Shown: positions 6,729 through 14,190 of the stretch, piece by piece
How positions within the stretch are numbered: the first letter of the stretch is position 1
How the letters are laid out: every line of letters begins with the position of its first letter
From: JBCBJX01 sp038522735
GTDB lineage: Bacteria > Pseudomonadota > Alphaproteobacteria > Caulobacterales > Parvularculaceae
NCBI GenBank assembly: GCA_038522735.1
Contig: JBCBJX010000049.1
Coordinates: 1-22,097, forward strand
Length of the DNA stretch: 22,097 bases
Direction: 5' to 3'
Program-made: the position numbers and the translations under genes
Notes under the pieces: model-generated
Databases searched by the model: none
What the model saw: the letters and a program-made list of their open reading frames with translations, nothing else
What the model was told of the DNA's origin: nothing

Positions 6729-7577
6729 TCAGGCGTAGGGCGGACGATCGCGTCCGGCGGGGGAGCGCGTGAAGACCTCGAAGCCGTCCGCCGTAACGCC
6801 CACGGAGTGTTCAAACTGAGCGGTAAGAGACTTGTCCCGCGTCACCGCCGTCCAGCCGTCTTTCAGCAGCTTCACGTCGGGCCGGCCGATATTGATCATC
6901 GGCTCGATCGTAAAGAACATGCCGGGCTTCAGCTCCGTCATGTCCGCGCGGTGGATGTATCCGGAGCGGTCCTGGAATTCCCCGTAGTGAACGACGTTCG
7001 GCGCGTCGTGGAACATGCGGCCGAGGCCGTGGCCGCAGAAATCACGCACCACGGAATATCCCCACCCCTCGGCATGCGCCTGAATGGCGACGCCGATATC
7101 GTAGAGCGTCGCCCCGGGCTTCACCGCCTCGATCCCTTTCCACATCGCCTCGAAGGTGACGTCGCAAAGCCGCGTTGCCTTCACCTTCGGCTCGCCGGCG
7201 TAGAACATGCGGGAGGTGTCGCCGTGCCAGCCGTCGACGATGACGGTGATGTCGATATTCGCGACGTCGCCGTCCTTGAACGTCTTTTCCGACGGGATGC
7301 CGTGGCAGACCACGTGGTTGATCGAGATGCACGAGGCGTGGCGGTAGCCGCGATAGCCGACGGTCGCAGGCAGGGCGCCGTGGTCGAGCACGAACTCCAG
7401 CACCCTGTCGTCCACGGATTGGGTCGAGACACCGGGCGCCACGAGGTCCGCGACCATGTCGAGGGCGGCGGCGGCGATGCGACCGGCCGTCCGCATGCCC
7501 TCGAAGGCTTCCGGATCGTGCAGCTTGATCTGCCCGTCGCGTTTCAGGTCCGCGGTTTCAGCGGCGACATAGGTCAT
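6729..7577 (-). CDS. map: Methionine aminopeptidase, type I
   Basis: The enzyme removes the initiator methionine from new proteins in the cytosol. The 282-residue product has all five metal ligands of the pita-bread fold: Asp109 (NIDI), Asp120 (WHGD), His183 (CGHGLGRMFH), Glu225 (TIEP) and Glu256 (QFEHS). The substrate histidines are His92 (VVCHGIP) and His190. The open frame runs 61 codons further upstream but overlaps sfsA, and the ATG at 7577 gives a normal N-terminus with GAGGAA about 14 bases before it. It is the middle gene of sfsA-map-radC, with gaps of 10 and 5 bases. Somewhat longer than the E. coli enzyme (264), owing to N- and C-terminal tails. Confidence 0.96.
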   Translation of the reverse strand: MTYVAAETADLKRDGQIKLHDPEAFEGMRTAGRIAAAALDMVADLVAPGVSTQSVDDRVLEFVLDHGALPATVGYRGYRHASCISINHVVCHGIPSEKTFKDGDVANIDITVIVDGWHGDTSRMFYAGEPKVKATRLCDVTFEAMWKGIEAVKPGATLYDIGVAIQAHAEGWGYSVVRDFCGHGLGRMFHDAPNVVHYGEFQDRSGYIHRADMTELKPGMFFTIEPMINIGRPDVKLLKDGWTAVTRDKSLTAQFEHSVGVTADGFEVFTRSPAGRDRPPYA

Positions 7578-7587
7578 CGGCGGTTCG

Positions 7588-8292
7588 TCATTCCTCAATC
7601 GGCAGCGGACGGCGGAGCGTGATTTCGTTCGTCGTAATCTCGCAATCATAACAGAGGGCTTCAACGCCCGCGCGCCGGGCTTCTGCAAAAGCGGCGGCGT
7701 ATTTCGCGTCGATATCTGCGGCGAACCGCAGGCTTTTGCAGTCGGCGCGCTGCACGACATAGAGCATGACGGCCCGGGCGCCGCCCGCGACCGTCCGCGC
7801 CAGCTCCTGCAGGTGCTTCGCGCCGCGGGCGGTGACGCTGTCGGGGAACTCGGCGAGACCCGGCTCGCGCATGAGGTGAACGTTCTTCACCTCCACATAG
7901 CAGGGGCCTTTTTTCCGGCCGCCTTCGAGGAGGAGATCGACCCGGCTGCCTTCGCCGTATTTCACCTCCGTGCGGAGGTCCGGATAGCCGGAGAGCTCGG
8001 GGATTGCGCCTTTGGCGACCGCTTCGGCCGCGATCCTGTTGGGGTTCTGGGTGTTGATCCCGACGAGGCCGCCGTCGACGTCGACCAGCTCCCATGTATA
8101 GCGGAGCTTGCGGTTCCTGCCTGCATGGTCGGAGAGCCAGACGGCCGCCCCCTCCGGCGCGACGCCCGTCATCGCGCCGGGGTTCGGACAGTGGGCGGTC
8201 GTCTCCGTCCCGTCCTCCAGCACCACGTCGGCGAGGAAGCGCTTATACCGTTCGACAAGCCGCCCTTTGACGAGCGGGGCGGGGAGGCGCAT
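7588..8292 (-). CDS. sfsA: Sugar fermentation stimulation protein homologue SfsA
   Basis: This 234-residue protein has the SfsA pattern throughout: KGRLVERYKRFLADV near the N-terminus, HCPNPG-x-M, the INTQNPN segment, EVKYG-x-GSRVDLLL, YVEVKNVHL, FPDSVTARGAKHL and the VQRADCK block. SfsA family members bind DNA in E. coli and carry a nuclease-like fold with conserved acidic and lysine residues (D-x-L and E-V-K here), but their physiological role is unsettled. The ATG at 8292 is preceded by AAGGGG. The longer open frame upstream overlaps the divergent cinA-like gene and is rejected. First gene of the sfsA-map-radC unit, with a 72-base divergent spacer to the next gene. Confidence 0.92.
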   Translation of the reverse strand: MRLPAPLVKGRLVERYKRFLADVVLEDGTETTAHCPNPGAMTGVAPEGAAVWLSDHAGRNRKLRYTWELVDVDGGLVGINTQNPNRIAAEAVAKGAIPELSGYPDLRTEVKYGEGSRVDLLLEGGRKKGPCYVEVKNVHLMREPGLAEFPDSVTARGAKHLQELARTVAGGARAVMLYVVQRADCKSLRFAADIDAKYAAAFAEARRAGVEALCYDCEITTNEITLRRPLPIEE

Positions 8293-8364
8293 GAGCGGGG
8301 CCCTTTTCAAGAAGCGCCGGACCCTAACGGCGCCCGCCCGCCGGTCAAATGCGAGGAGTTCCGA

Positions 8365-9117
8365 ATGAAAACCGCCGCCGCCCTCGCCATCGGAGACGAA
8401 CTTCTCTCCGGCCGCACCCGGGACGCGAACGTCCACCACCTTGCGGGCTGGCTGACGGAGCGGGGCGTCGCGCTGAAAGAAGCGCGAATGGTGGCGGACG
8501 ATCAGGACGCGATCGTCGAGGCGGTGCGCGCGCTTTCAGCGCGCCACGACTATGTCTTCACCTCAGGCGGCATCGGTCCGACCCATGACGACATCACGGC
8601 GGAGGCCATTGCGAAAGCGTTCAATCAACCGTTTACCGAGCACCCGGAGATCATCCGCCTCATGGAGGCCTGGTACTCCGCCCAAGGCGAAGAGTTGACC
8701 CCCGCCCGCCGCCGCATGGCGATGACGCCTGCGGGCGCGGAGCTGATCCGGAACAAGGAGACCGGCGCGCCCGGTTTCGCGGTGGAGAACGTCTTCATCC
8801 TCGCCGGCGTGCCGAGCATCTTCCGCTCCATGCTCGACGCGCTGGAGGACCGCGTCGCCCGCGGCCCGGCGCTCACCTCCCTCGCCATCACCGCCCGCGG
8901 CGTCCCGGAAAGTCGGCTGGCGGAGCAGCTGGCGGCGGTGCAGGACGCCCTCAACGGCGTCCAGATCGGCTCCTATCCCATCGACGACGCCGAGAAGGGC
9001 GTCACCGTCGTCGCCCGTTCAGAACGCGCCGACCTCGCCGAGCGCGCTATTGAAGCGGTGGAGGCCGCCATGCGCGCTGCGGGCGTGGAGCCGGTGCGCG
9101 GGGATCGGAAGGGATGA
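8365..9117 (+). CDS. Molybdopterin-binding (CinA-like, MoCF) domain protein
   Basis: This 250-residue protein consists of the molybdopterin/MoCF-binding domain seen at the N-terminus of CinA. It opens with LAIGDELLSGRTRDAN (about residues 6-21) and carries TSGGIGPTHDDIT, then the GAPGF-x-VENVFILAGVP segment. The C-terminal nicotinamide-nucleotide amidase (PncC) domain of full CinA is absent, so it is the short form common in Alphaproteobacteria beside sfsA and map. Its activity is unproven; relatives hydrolyse ADP-ribose or NMN-type compounds or handle molybdenum cofactor. GAGGAG precedes the ATG by about 8 bases. It is divergent from sfsA and is the last high-GC gene before the AT-richer block. 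Confidence 0.87.
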   Translation: MKTAAALAIGDELLSGRTRDANVHHLAGWLTERGVALKEARMVADDQDAIVEAVRALSARHDYVFTSGGIGPTHDDITAEAIAKAFNQPFTEHPEIIRLMEAWYSAQGEELTPARRRMAMTPAGAELIRNKETGAPGFAVENVFILAGVPSIFRSMLDALEDRVARGPALTSLAITARGVPESRLAEQLAAVQDALNGVQIGSYPIDDAEKGVTVVARSERADLAERAIEAVEAAMRAAGVEPVRGDRKG

Positions 9118-9244
9118 GGGCTGCGAAGGGGGCGGCGAGGGATCGCTGGAAATGGTCAGATCAGAAGTTTGTACGAGCGTCTGACTTGGGCGAGCTTTAG
9201 ACTCTAGTCGAGACCTTGGACTCTCGAGTTGTGCCCTAAAGTTG

Positions 9245-9736
9245 TTACCGCGCCCCGGCGGTCACCCCGTCGCGCGCGAGCGTTGCGACATTGGTGTACT
9301 CTGTGATCTCGGTGATCCCAGCCTCGCTCAGTTCAATCTTGAAAACGTAGCGGTTTTCGTAAGGCTTCCCCGTCGATGCGACCACCAGGCGACCTTCCGC
9401 TTCAATCCAGACTGTTCCGCGATCATCCGCAACGCTGTATTCGCGGTCTTCGAAGACGAGATTGTCATAAGTCTGCAAGGCGCTGACAACGTATACGGAA
9501 GCTGGAAATGACCGGATGCCCGCATCCGTGGCATCTCCATTGGGATTGTATGGCGCACGCAGCATGGCATCCGGCGCGAGCAATCCGAGCGCGGTTTCCT
9601 GATCTTCAGCCGCCAGCGCGGCATAAAAGGCGTCGACGCGCTCAATCGGCGACGAGACGGTATCAGGCGTCTGTGCGCATGCGGCTAATGCCATGACGGT
9701 TCCGGTCGCGTAAAGCACAGTGGCTTTGCGGGTCAT
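9245..9736 (-). CDS. NTF2/SnoaL-like domain lipoprotein
   Basis: This 163-residue protein begins with a lipoprotein signal peptide (MTRKATVLYATGTVMALAAC) whose lipobox L-A-A-C places the acylated cysteine at 20. The rest resembles a SnoaL/NTF2-like cone fold: a helical start (IERVDAFYAALAAEDQETAL, LLAPDAM) followed by strands (GTVWIEAEGRLVV, NRYVFKIEL, ITEITEYTN). Such domains serve as small enzymes or ligand binders, and no catalytic residue can be assigned. AAAGGA lies before the ATG. It is third in the minus-strand operon after the crotonase and DoxX genes, 45 bases behind doxX, so it probably works at the periplasmic face of a membrane near DoxX. Low-GC block. Confidence 0.72.
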   Translation of the reverse strand: MTRKATVLYATGTVMALAACAQTPDTVSSPIERVDAFYAALAAEDQETALGLLAPDAMLRAPYNPNGDATDAGIRSFPASVYVVSALQTYDNLVFEDREYSVADDRGTVWIEAEGRLVVASTGKPYENRYVFKIELSEAGITEITEYTNVATLARDGVTAGAR

Positions 9737-9781
9737 AAATGGTTCCTTTCGTGAAGGGTTTTGCCGGCCTCAGCTGGATTT

Positions 9782-10174
9782 CTAGTCAGACGGGACGAGG
9801 ACGGACGCTGCAAAGATAAGCGCGCCGGCAATGGCGACATTCTTGAAAAAAAGAGAGAGCTCGAGAGCGCGCAGATCCCCGTCCAGCGTCCAAAAGGTAT
9901 GAAAGTAGAGATTGGTGGCAAGCGTAAAGACCGCCAAAAGGAGGGCGGCGATCCATGCGAACTGAGCCTTCAAAACCAGCATTGCTCCGCAAATCAATTC
10001 CAGAGCAATCGTAGCAGGCAGGAGAACAATCGCTGGCGCTAGCCCAACGCTTTCCATCCGCTCCGTAGTTGCAGCAAAATTGGCGACCTTGTTTATCCCA
10101 CCAAGCAAGAAGAGCGACGAGAGCCCGGTGCGGCCAACGTGCTGACCGATCTTGATCGAAGTTGTTTGGGACAT
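9782..10174 (-). CDS. DoxX family membrane protein
   Basis: This 130-residue protein matches DoxX: four hydrophobic segments, the N-terminal GGINKVANF motif at the end of the first helix, ALELICGAMLVL in the second, and the characteristic FFKNVAIAGALI in the last. DoxX proteins are inner-membrane proteins often encoded with oxidoreductases or under redox- or electrophile-responsive regulators. The open frame extends 39 codons upstream into the crotonase gene; the ATG at 10174 has a good GAGGAG site and starts a normal DoxX. It lies 22 bases after the crotonase stop codon and is the middle gene of the operon. Base composition is lower in GC than the flanking chromosome. Confidence 0.85.
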   Translation of the reverse strand: MSQTTSIKIGQHVGRTGLSSLFLLGGINKVANFAATTERMESVGLAPAIVLLPATIALELICGAMLVLKAQFAWIAALLLAVFTLATNLYFHTFWTLDGDLRALELSLFFKNVAIAGALIFAASVLVPSD

Positions 10175-10196
10175 GAGACCGCTCCTCTTCAGATAA

Positions 10197-11087
10197 TTAG
10201 TCTGTCCAGAAACTGATCGACTTCTCGCGCCGTTGCTTGATAGGGCTGTCGGCTTCACCTTTCGAGTAGGCAAGCCAGCCATGGACGCCATCAGAGTCGG
10301 CGACCAGACTGTTCATCAGAACGGCGGATGTGAAGCCGGCTTGAACCGCTTCAAAGCCTTGCGCGGTGTACAGGTCGGCTTCGACATTCTTATTGATAAT
10401 GAACTTGAGCTGTCGAAGACCTTGCTGGTTTTTCAACCGCAAGAGCTCCACCAATTCATCCGTTGCCGCACCAAGGTGATTGTCGCCGACAACGCGATTG
10501 AAGAGCCCTAATTCGAGCCCGCGTTTTGCCGGGTGAAGCGCGCCGAGTAAATTGATCTCTTTGGTCATGCGCCGACCGATGAGCCGCGCCATACGCGTCG
10601 TACCACCCCAGCCAGGCGTGATCCCCCAGTCCACTTCAGGCATACCCCAACGTGAACTCTCAGTGCAGATCACGAAATCGCAGGCCATGGTGATTTCGAG
10701 CCCGCCTCCGACACAGTTGCCTTCCACCGCAGCGACGGTGATTTTGTCGAGCTCTTCAAGCGTGTTCGCCATATGCTGATAGTAGCGAACGCGGCGAACC
10801 ACTTCATTTGGATCCCCCCATGCCCCGGCCGACATCTCTGTCAAATCATCGCCAACACAGAAGTTTCCACCCTCGCCTTTTATGACAACGATGTGGAGAT
10901 GCGCCTGATCGCGCACGTATTCCAAAACCTCACAAAACTCACGGCTGAGATCGACCGAGAGGGCGTTCATGACGTCCGGACGATTGAGGGTAATCGTGCC
11001 GAGATCGCCTTCTTCTTCGTACCGAAGAAACTCAGTCTCCGGCAGTGATGCAGTCGCCCGATTAAAGCCGTGCGGCGTGGTGCTCAT
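10197..11087 (-). CDS. Enoyl-CoA hydratase/isomerase (crotonase) family protein
   Basis: This 296-residue protein is a crotonase, the fold that binds acyl-CoA and stabilises a thioester enolate. The first oxyanion segment is GGNFCVGDDL (73-82) and the second is GNCVGGGLEI (123-132). Both glutamates used by true enoyl-CoA hydratases are present with the same 20-residue spacing as in the rat enzyme: Glu131 (GGGLE) and Glu151 (GMPE). Hydration of an enoyl-CoA is therefore plausible, though the substrate is unknown. GAAGGAA before the ATG lies in one copy of a 16-bp tandem repeat. First gene of a crotonase-doxX-NTF2 operon, divergent from the tandem HxlR regulator, which probably controls it. Confidence 0.88.
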   Translation of the reverse strand: MSTTPHGFNRATASLPETEFLRYEEEGDLGTITLNRPDVMNALSVDLSREFCEVLEYVRDQAHLHIVVIKGEGGNFCVGDDLTEMSAGAWGDPNEVVRRVRYYQHMANTLEELDKITVAAVEGNCVGGGLEITMACDFVICTESSRWGMPEVDWGITPGWGGTTRMARLIGRRMTKEINLLGALHPAKRGLELGLFNRVVGDNHLGAATDELVELLRLKNQQGLRQLKFIINKNVEADLYTAQGFEAVQAGFTSAVLMNSLVADSDGVHGWLAYSKGEADSPIKQRREKSISFWTD

Positions 11088-11095
11088 GGTACGTT

Positions 11096-11127
11096 CCTTC
11101 TACTGATTTGGCCTTCTACTGATTTGG
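11096..11127. repeat. Perfect 16-bp tandem repeat in the crotonase/HxlR divergent region
   Basis: CCTTCTACTGATTTGG occurs twice back to back (11096-11111 and 11112-11127). Read toward the crotonase gene, each copy contains AGAAGG, so the ribosome-binding site is duplicated; the copy next to the ATG (start at 11087) is the likely functional one. The repeat could be a regulator-binding site or a recent slippage duplication. Confidence 0.85.
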
Positions 11128-11140
11128 GAGCCCATCAAAT

Positions 11141-11174
11141 TTGCTTGCTTTTTGGAACTAATTTAAATGGTTCC
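11141..11174 (+). promoter_or_regulatory. Possible promoter and operator of the tandem HxlR regulator
   Basis: TTGCTT (11141-11146), 16 bases, then TTAAAT (11163-11168) resembles a promoter reading toward the regulator. Overlapping it, 11154-11174 is an imperfect palindrome with outer arms GGAAC and GTTCC around ATTTAAAT. HxlR-family proteins commonly bind inverted repeats at or near the -10 region, so this is a candidate autoregulatory operator. Confidence 0.35.
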
Positions 11175-11228
11175 GTTATGCAAGCGAAATCTGGATTCAG
11201 GCAGATATCGGTATTAGGTTCAGCCGCC

Positions 11229-12140
11229 ATGGCCGTAAAAACGTACGCAAAAACCGGGGCTTATCTCGCAGGCGTCGATCAGATTGCCGATGTTTGGACC
11301 TTCTTGATCCTGCGCGAGGCCTTCTTCGGCGTCCGCAGCTTCGGGGCGTTTGCCGACGCGCTGCAGATCTCAAGAGCGCGCCTTACCGAGAGGCTAAAAC
11401 ACGCACTGGAGATTGGCCTTCTAAGGCAACAACCAAATAGGGAGGGCGGTAAGCGCCAAGAGTATCGACTGACCGATAAAGGCCTTGCCATCTATCCGAT
11501 TGCATTAGCTTTAATAGATTGGTCCGAGACTTGGCGAGAGCCGAAGAACAGGCCGACACTCATTCATAGAGCTTGCGGGCATCCTTTAAAGATTCAGACA
11601 GTATGCCGATCATGCAAGCAACCTGTCGAATTCGATGACATTTCCTGGCCGCAGCTCATTCCCTTAGATACCGCATACACGAGCGGCAGTAACGTGAGGG
11701 GCTGGCGCAAAATGACTTCATTCGATGACGTATCAAGCCGACCCGATCCTGCGATGGAGGCGCTCAAGGCATTTGGTGATCGATGGTCAATGCTAATCAT
11801 GTATGGAGGAATGAAAGGTCCATTTCATTTCAGAAAAGCTCAAGAAACACTTGGGTTAGCAACAAACATATTAAGTGACCGCCTGAAGCACCTAATCGAA
11901 ACCGGTCTAATCAAACGTGCAGGCAAAAATCGAAACGCCTCTTACCTTGCGACGCCCTCCGGACTTGACTTGTTCAAGCCTATCCTTGCCATTCGAACCT
12001 GGGCGACAGATTGGTCGAAACCTGGCCCAGGCGGTTGGTCGCCGGTGGTGCACAAACCCTGCGGTCATGACCTGCAAACAGACATCGTCTGTGGCGTCTG
12101 CAATGAGATTGTTGACCCAAAATCCGTTCGGATTGCGTAA
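11229..12140 (+). CDS. Transcriptional regulator with two fused HxlR-type winged-helix domains
   Basis: This 303-residue cytosolic protein contains two copies of an HxlR-type winged helix, about residues 1-112 and 165-272. Single HxlR proteins are about 100-150 residues. Copy 1 has KTYAKTG, DVWTFLILREAFFG and SRARLTERLKHALEIGLL; copy 2 has FGDRWSMLIMYGG and NILSDRLKHLIETGLI. Each copy ends in the same motif C-x-H-x7-C-x2-C (Cys116, His118, Cys126, Cys129; and Cys278, His280, Cys288, Cys291), which could bind zinc or sense redox or electrophile stress. The ATG at 11229 starts at the usual family N-terminus. ATG 11178 is an alternative, and neither has a strong ribosome site. TTA, ATA and AGA codons are frequent, unlike neighbours outside the block. 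Probably regulates the divergent operon. Confidence 0.85.
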   Translation: MAVKTYAKTGAYLAGVDQIADVWTFLILREAFFGVRSFGAFADALQISRARLTERLKHALEIGLLRQQPNREGGKRQEYRLTDKGLAIYPIALALIDWSETWREPKNRPTLIHRACGHPLKIQTVCRSCKQPVEFDDISWPQLIPLDTAYTSGSNVRGWRKMTSFDDVSSRPDPAMEALKAFGDRWSMLIMYGGMKGPFHFRKAQETLGLATNILSDRLKHLIETGLIKRAGKNRNASYLATPSGLDLFKPILAIRTWATDWSKPGPGGWSPVVHKPCGHDLQTDIVCGVCNEIVDPKSVRIA

Positions 12141-12263
12141 TCGACGTAGAGTTATTCAGGACTACGCTTTTATGCGACCGGTTTCCATTTTAGGGCGACG
12201 TTAGCCGCTCACCGCCGCGTCGGCCATCGGACGCAAAGGGCCCGTACCGGTCAATCAACAAAC

Positions 12264-14012
12264 TCAGTGGTCAGAGCCTTCGTTCTCTGCAGCGGCCCGC
12301 CGCCGCTCTTCCTCCCGCTTCTCCGCTTCCTTCACCGGCACGTAGGAAAGGGGGCCGCCGCCGACGCTCTCAAGCGTGTAGACATCCCAGCGGCGGGACG
12401 CGCTCGGGCGCTCCAGCATATAGGCCATCACCACCTTGCGGCCGTCAGAGCGCAGATTGATCGAGCCGTAGACCGTCACGTTGTTCGTGCGGTCCCATTC
12501 TTTCAGCTGCTCGACCTCTTTCAGCATCTCCGCTTTTTTCTCCGGGTCGGTCTCTTTGTCCGCCTTCGCCTCCAGCTTCACCGCCTTGTACCAGGGCGTG
12601 TCCTCCCGGTCGGTGAATTCGCGGGTGGAGCGGGCGAGTTCCGTTGAGAAGATGAGGGAGCGTCGGCCGCGGCCGTTGCGGCCGATGGCGCCGAGGGTGT
12701 CGGAGCGGGGGTGGGCGTGGCCCTCCTGATCGCCGGAGGAGACGACCGTCGCCACCGGGTTCACCGTCTCCATGAACATGTCGACGAAATCGGCGCTGCC
12801 GTGGTGGCAGCACTTTGAAACGTCCGCATGGAACACTTCGCGCGCCGCGTTCACCACCACGTCCTCCGGCGCGTCGTTCCGGTCGTGCACGGGCAGTCCG
12901 GTATAGTGGTTCAGAAGATACATCTCCGCCGGCGCGTTGAGGTCTCCGCCGAAGAGAAGCCGCAGATCGCGATAGTGCAGTTTCAAAAGGACGGAGTGCC
13001 CGTTTTTCGTCTTGCCGGTGTTGAGCGTCGTCGTCTTTTCCTGCGGTTTCGACGTGAAGGTCGGCAGGCGCGGCGCGCCGTCCCCCATCTCCACGGCCGG
13101 GCCGAGGATCTGGATGTCGAAGCCTCGCGACGGCTTCGGCGCGAAGCCCGGCACATAGGTCTTACCGTCCGAGAACTCCCCATGGGCGATCGACAACATC
13201 TCAATTTTCTCAAACCGTCGCTTCCCGTTCGGCTTCTTCGCCGACTGCGCCGTATGCAGAAGCTTCGGGTAGCGCTTGGGGTTGCGCGTGGACTTTTTCA
13301 CCCAGCGGTTTTCGTCGGCGAGAAGGACGGCGAGGGCCTCGTCGGTCTCGACGAGCCCGGTCAGATAGCGCTGGCCGTTCTCCACCTCGGTGTCGCCCAG
13401 AAGTTTGGCGCTTGATGAAGACTGGGCCCCGGCGGCGGAGACGCCGAACTGTTCCACCAACCCGTTATGCCAGACGCGTTTAGCCGAGACGTCTTCATTG
13501 TCGAACAGCTCTTGAAAGCCGGCGTAATGGTCGAGGTCCGGGTGGGTGACGATGATCCCGTCAAAATCCGTATTCGACTTTTTAAAGCCGGCGAACCGCC
13601 AATTGAGATAGCGGTACATGTTGTCACCGGCGCCCGCGTCTACGACGAGCTTGCGGTCGTCGGGCAGCACCACCAGCGCGCCGTCGCCCTGACCCACGTC
13701 GACGAAGACAATCTCCAAGAGGCGTTCTTTCTGGAGATCGGCCGGCTCCATGTACCCGTCGACGCCGCGCACGCGGACCGGAACGAGGGTTTCCCCCGTC
13801 TCAGCGACCAGAGCGGCCTCTCCGTCCGTTCGGATATCGGCTTCGGGATCATCGGCGTAGGAATAATCCGTCACCTTGATCCAATCGCCCCAAAGGAGGT
13901 GCTTGAGCCGGGAAAGCTTCAGCTCGCCTTTCGAGGTGCGCTTGAAATTGAACACATGGGACGTCGGATACCCGCCATAGGCGATGTCGCCTGCGGACCA
14001 GTCATGAGCCAT
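12264..14012 (-). CDS. ComEC-like metallo-beta-lactamase-fold hydrolase (soluble)
   Basis: This 582-residue protein has no signal peptide or membrane helices. A small SH3-like beta region (about 35-95) precedes a metallo-beta-lactamase fold of the ComEC/Rec2 type: FVDVGQGDG (103-111), the metal motif HPDLDH (157-162), FGGD (354-357), CHHGS (402-406) and HAHP (432-435). ComEC relatives are thought to degrade DNA or phosphodiesters, while the soluble forms are of unknown function. About 190 residues separate the HPDLDH and FGGD motifs, more than in a compact domain, and the C-terminus is a charged helical tail. GGGGAGG about 8 bases before the ATG at 14012 decides this start over the in-frame ATG at 14042. 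The gene stands alone, divergent from sdaA. Confidence 0.8.
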   Translation of the reverse strand: MAHDWSAGDIAYGGYPTSHVFNFKRTSKGELKLSRLKHLLWGDWIKVTDYSYADDPEADIRTDGEAALVAETGETLVPVRVRGVDGYMEPADLQKERLLEIVFVDVGQGDGALVVLPDDRKLVVDAGAGDNMYRYLNWRFAGFKKSNTDFDGIIVTHPDLDHYAGFQELFDNEDVSAKRVWHNGLVEQFGVSAAGAQSSSSAKLLGDTEVENGQRYLTGLVETDEALAVLLADENRWVKKSTRNPKRYPKLLHTAQSAKKPNGKRRFEKIEMLSIAHGEFSDGKTYVPGFAPKPSRGFDIQILGPAVEMGDGAPRLPTFTSKPQEKTTTLNTGKTKNGHSVLLKLHYRDLRLLFGGDLNAPAEMYLLNHYTGLPVHDRNDAPEDVVVNAAREVFHADVSKCCHHGSADFVDMFMETVNPVATVVSSGDQEGHAHPRSDTLGAIGRNGRGRRSLIFSTELARSTREFTDREDTPWYKAVKLEAKADKETDPEKKAEMLKEVEQLKEWDRTNNVTVYGSINLRSDGRKVVMAYMLERPSASRRWDVYTLESVGGGPLSYVPVKEAEKREEERRRAAAENEGSDH

Positions 14013-14190
14013 CGCGCGCCTCCCCGCCCGCAGCGCCCTCATGGCGCGCCTTGGACGCTATCTCGGGTAACCAGAGCGGGCAAGCGCGGAAGCGGGCGCA
14101 ACCATAGCGCTATTCAGCGCCGGACGTCTCGGACCGAACCTCGGGGCCTTGGACGTCGATTCAAGGAACGGAGCCGTGTAGGCTCCGCCC

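Noticed and set aside
12121..12134. Small palindrome AATCCG-TT-CGGATT at the end of the HxlR gene as a terminator
   Set aside because: It lies within the coding end, has a 2-base loop (or a 4-base loop with a 5-bp stem) and no following T run.
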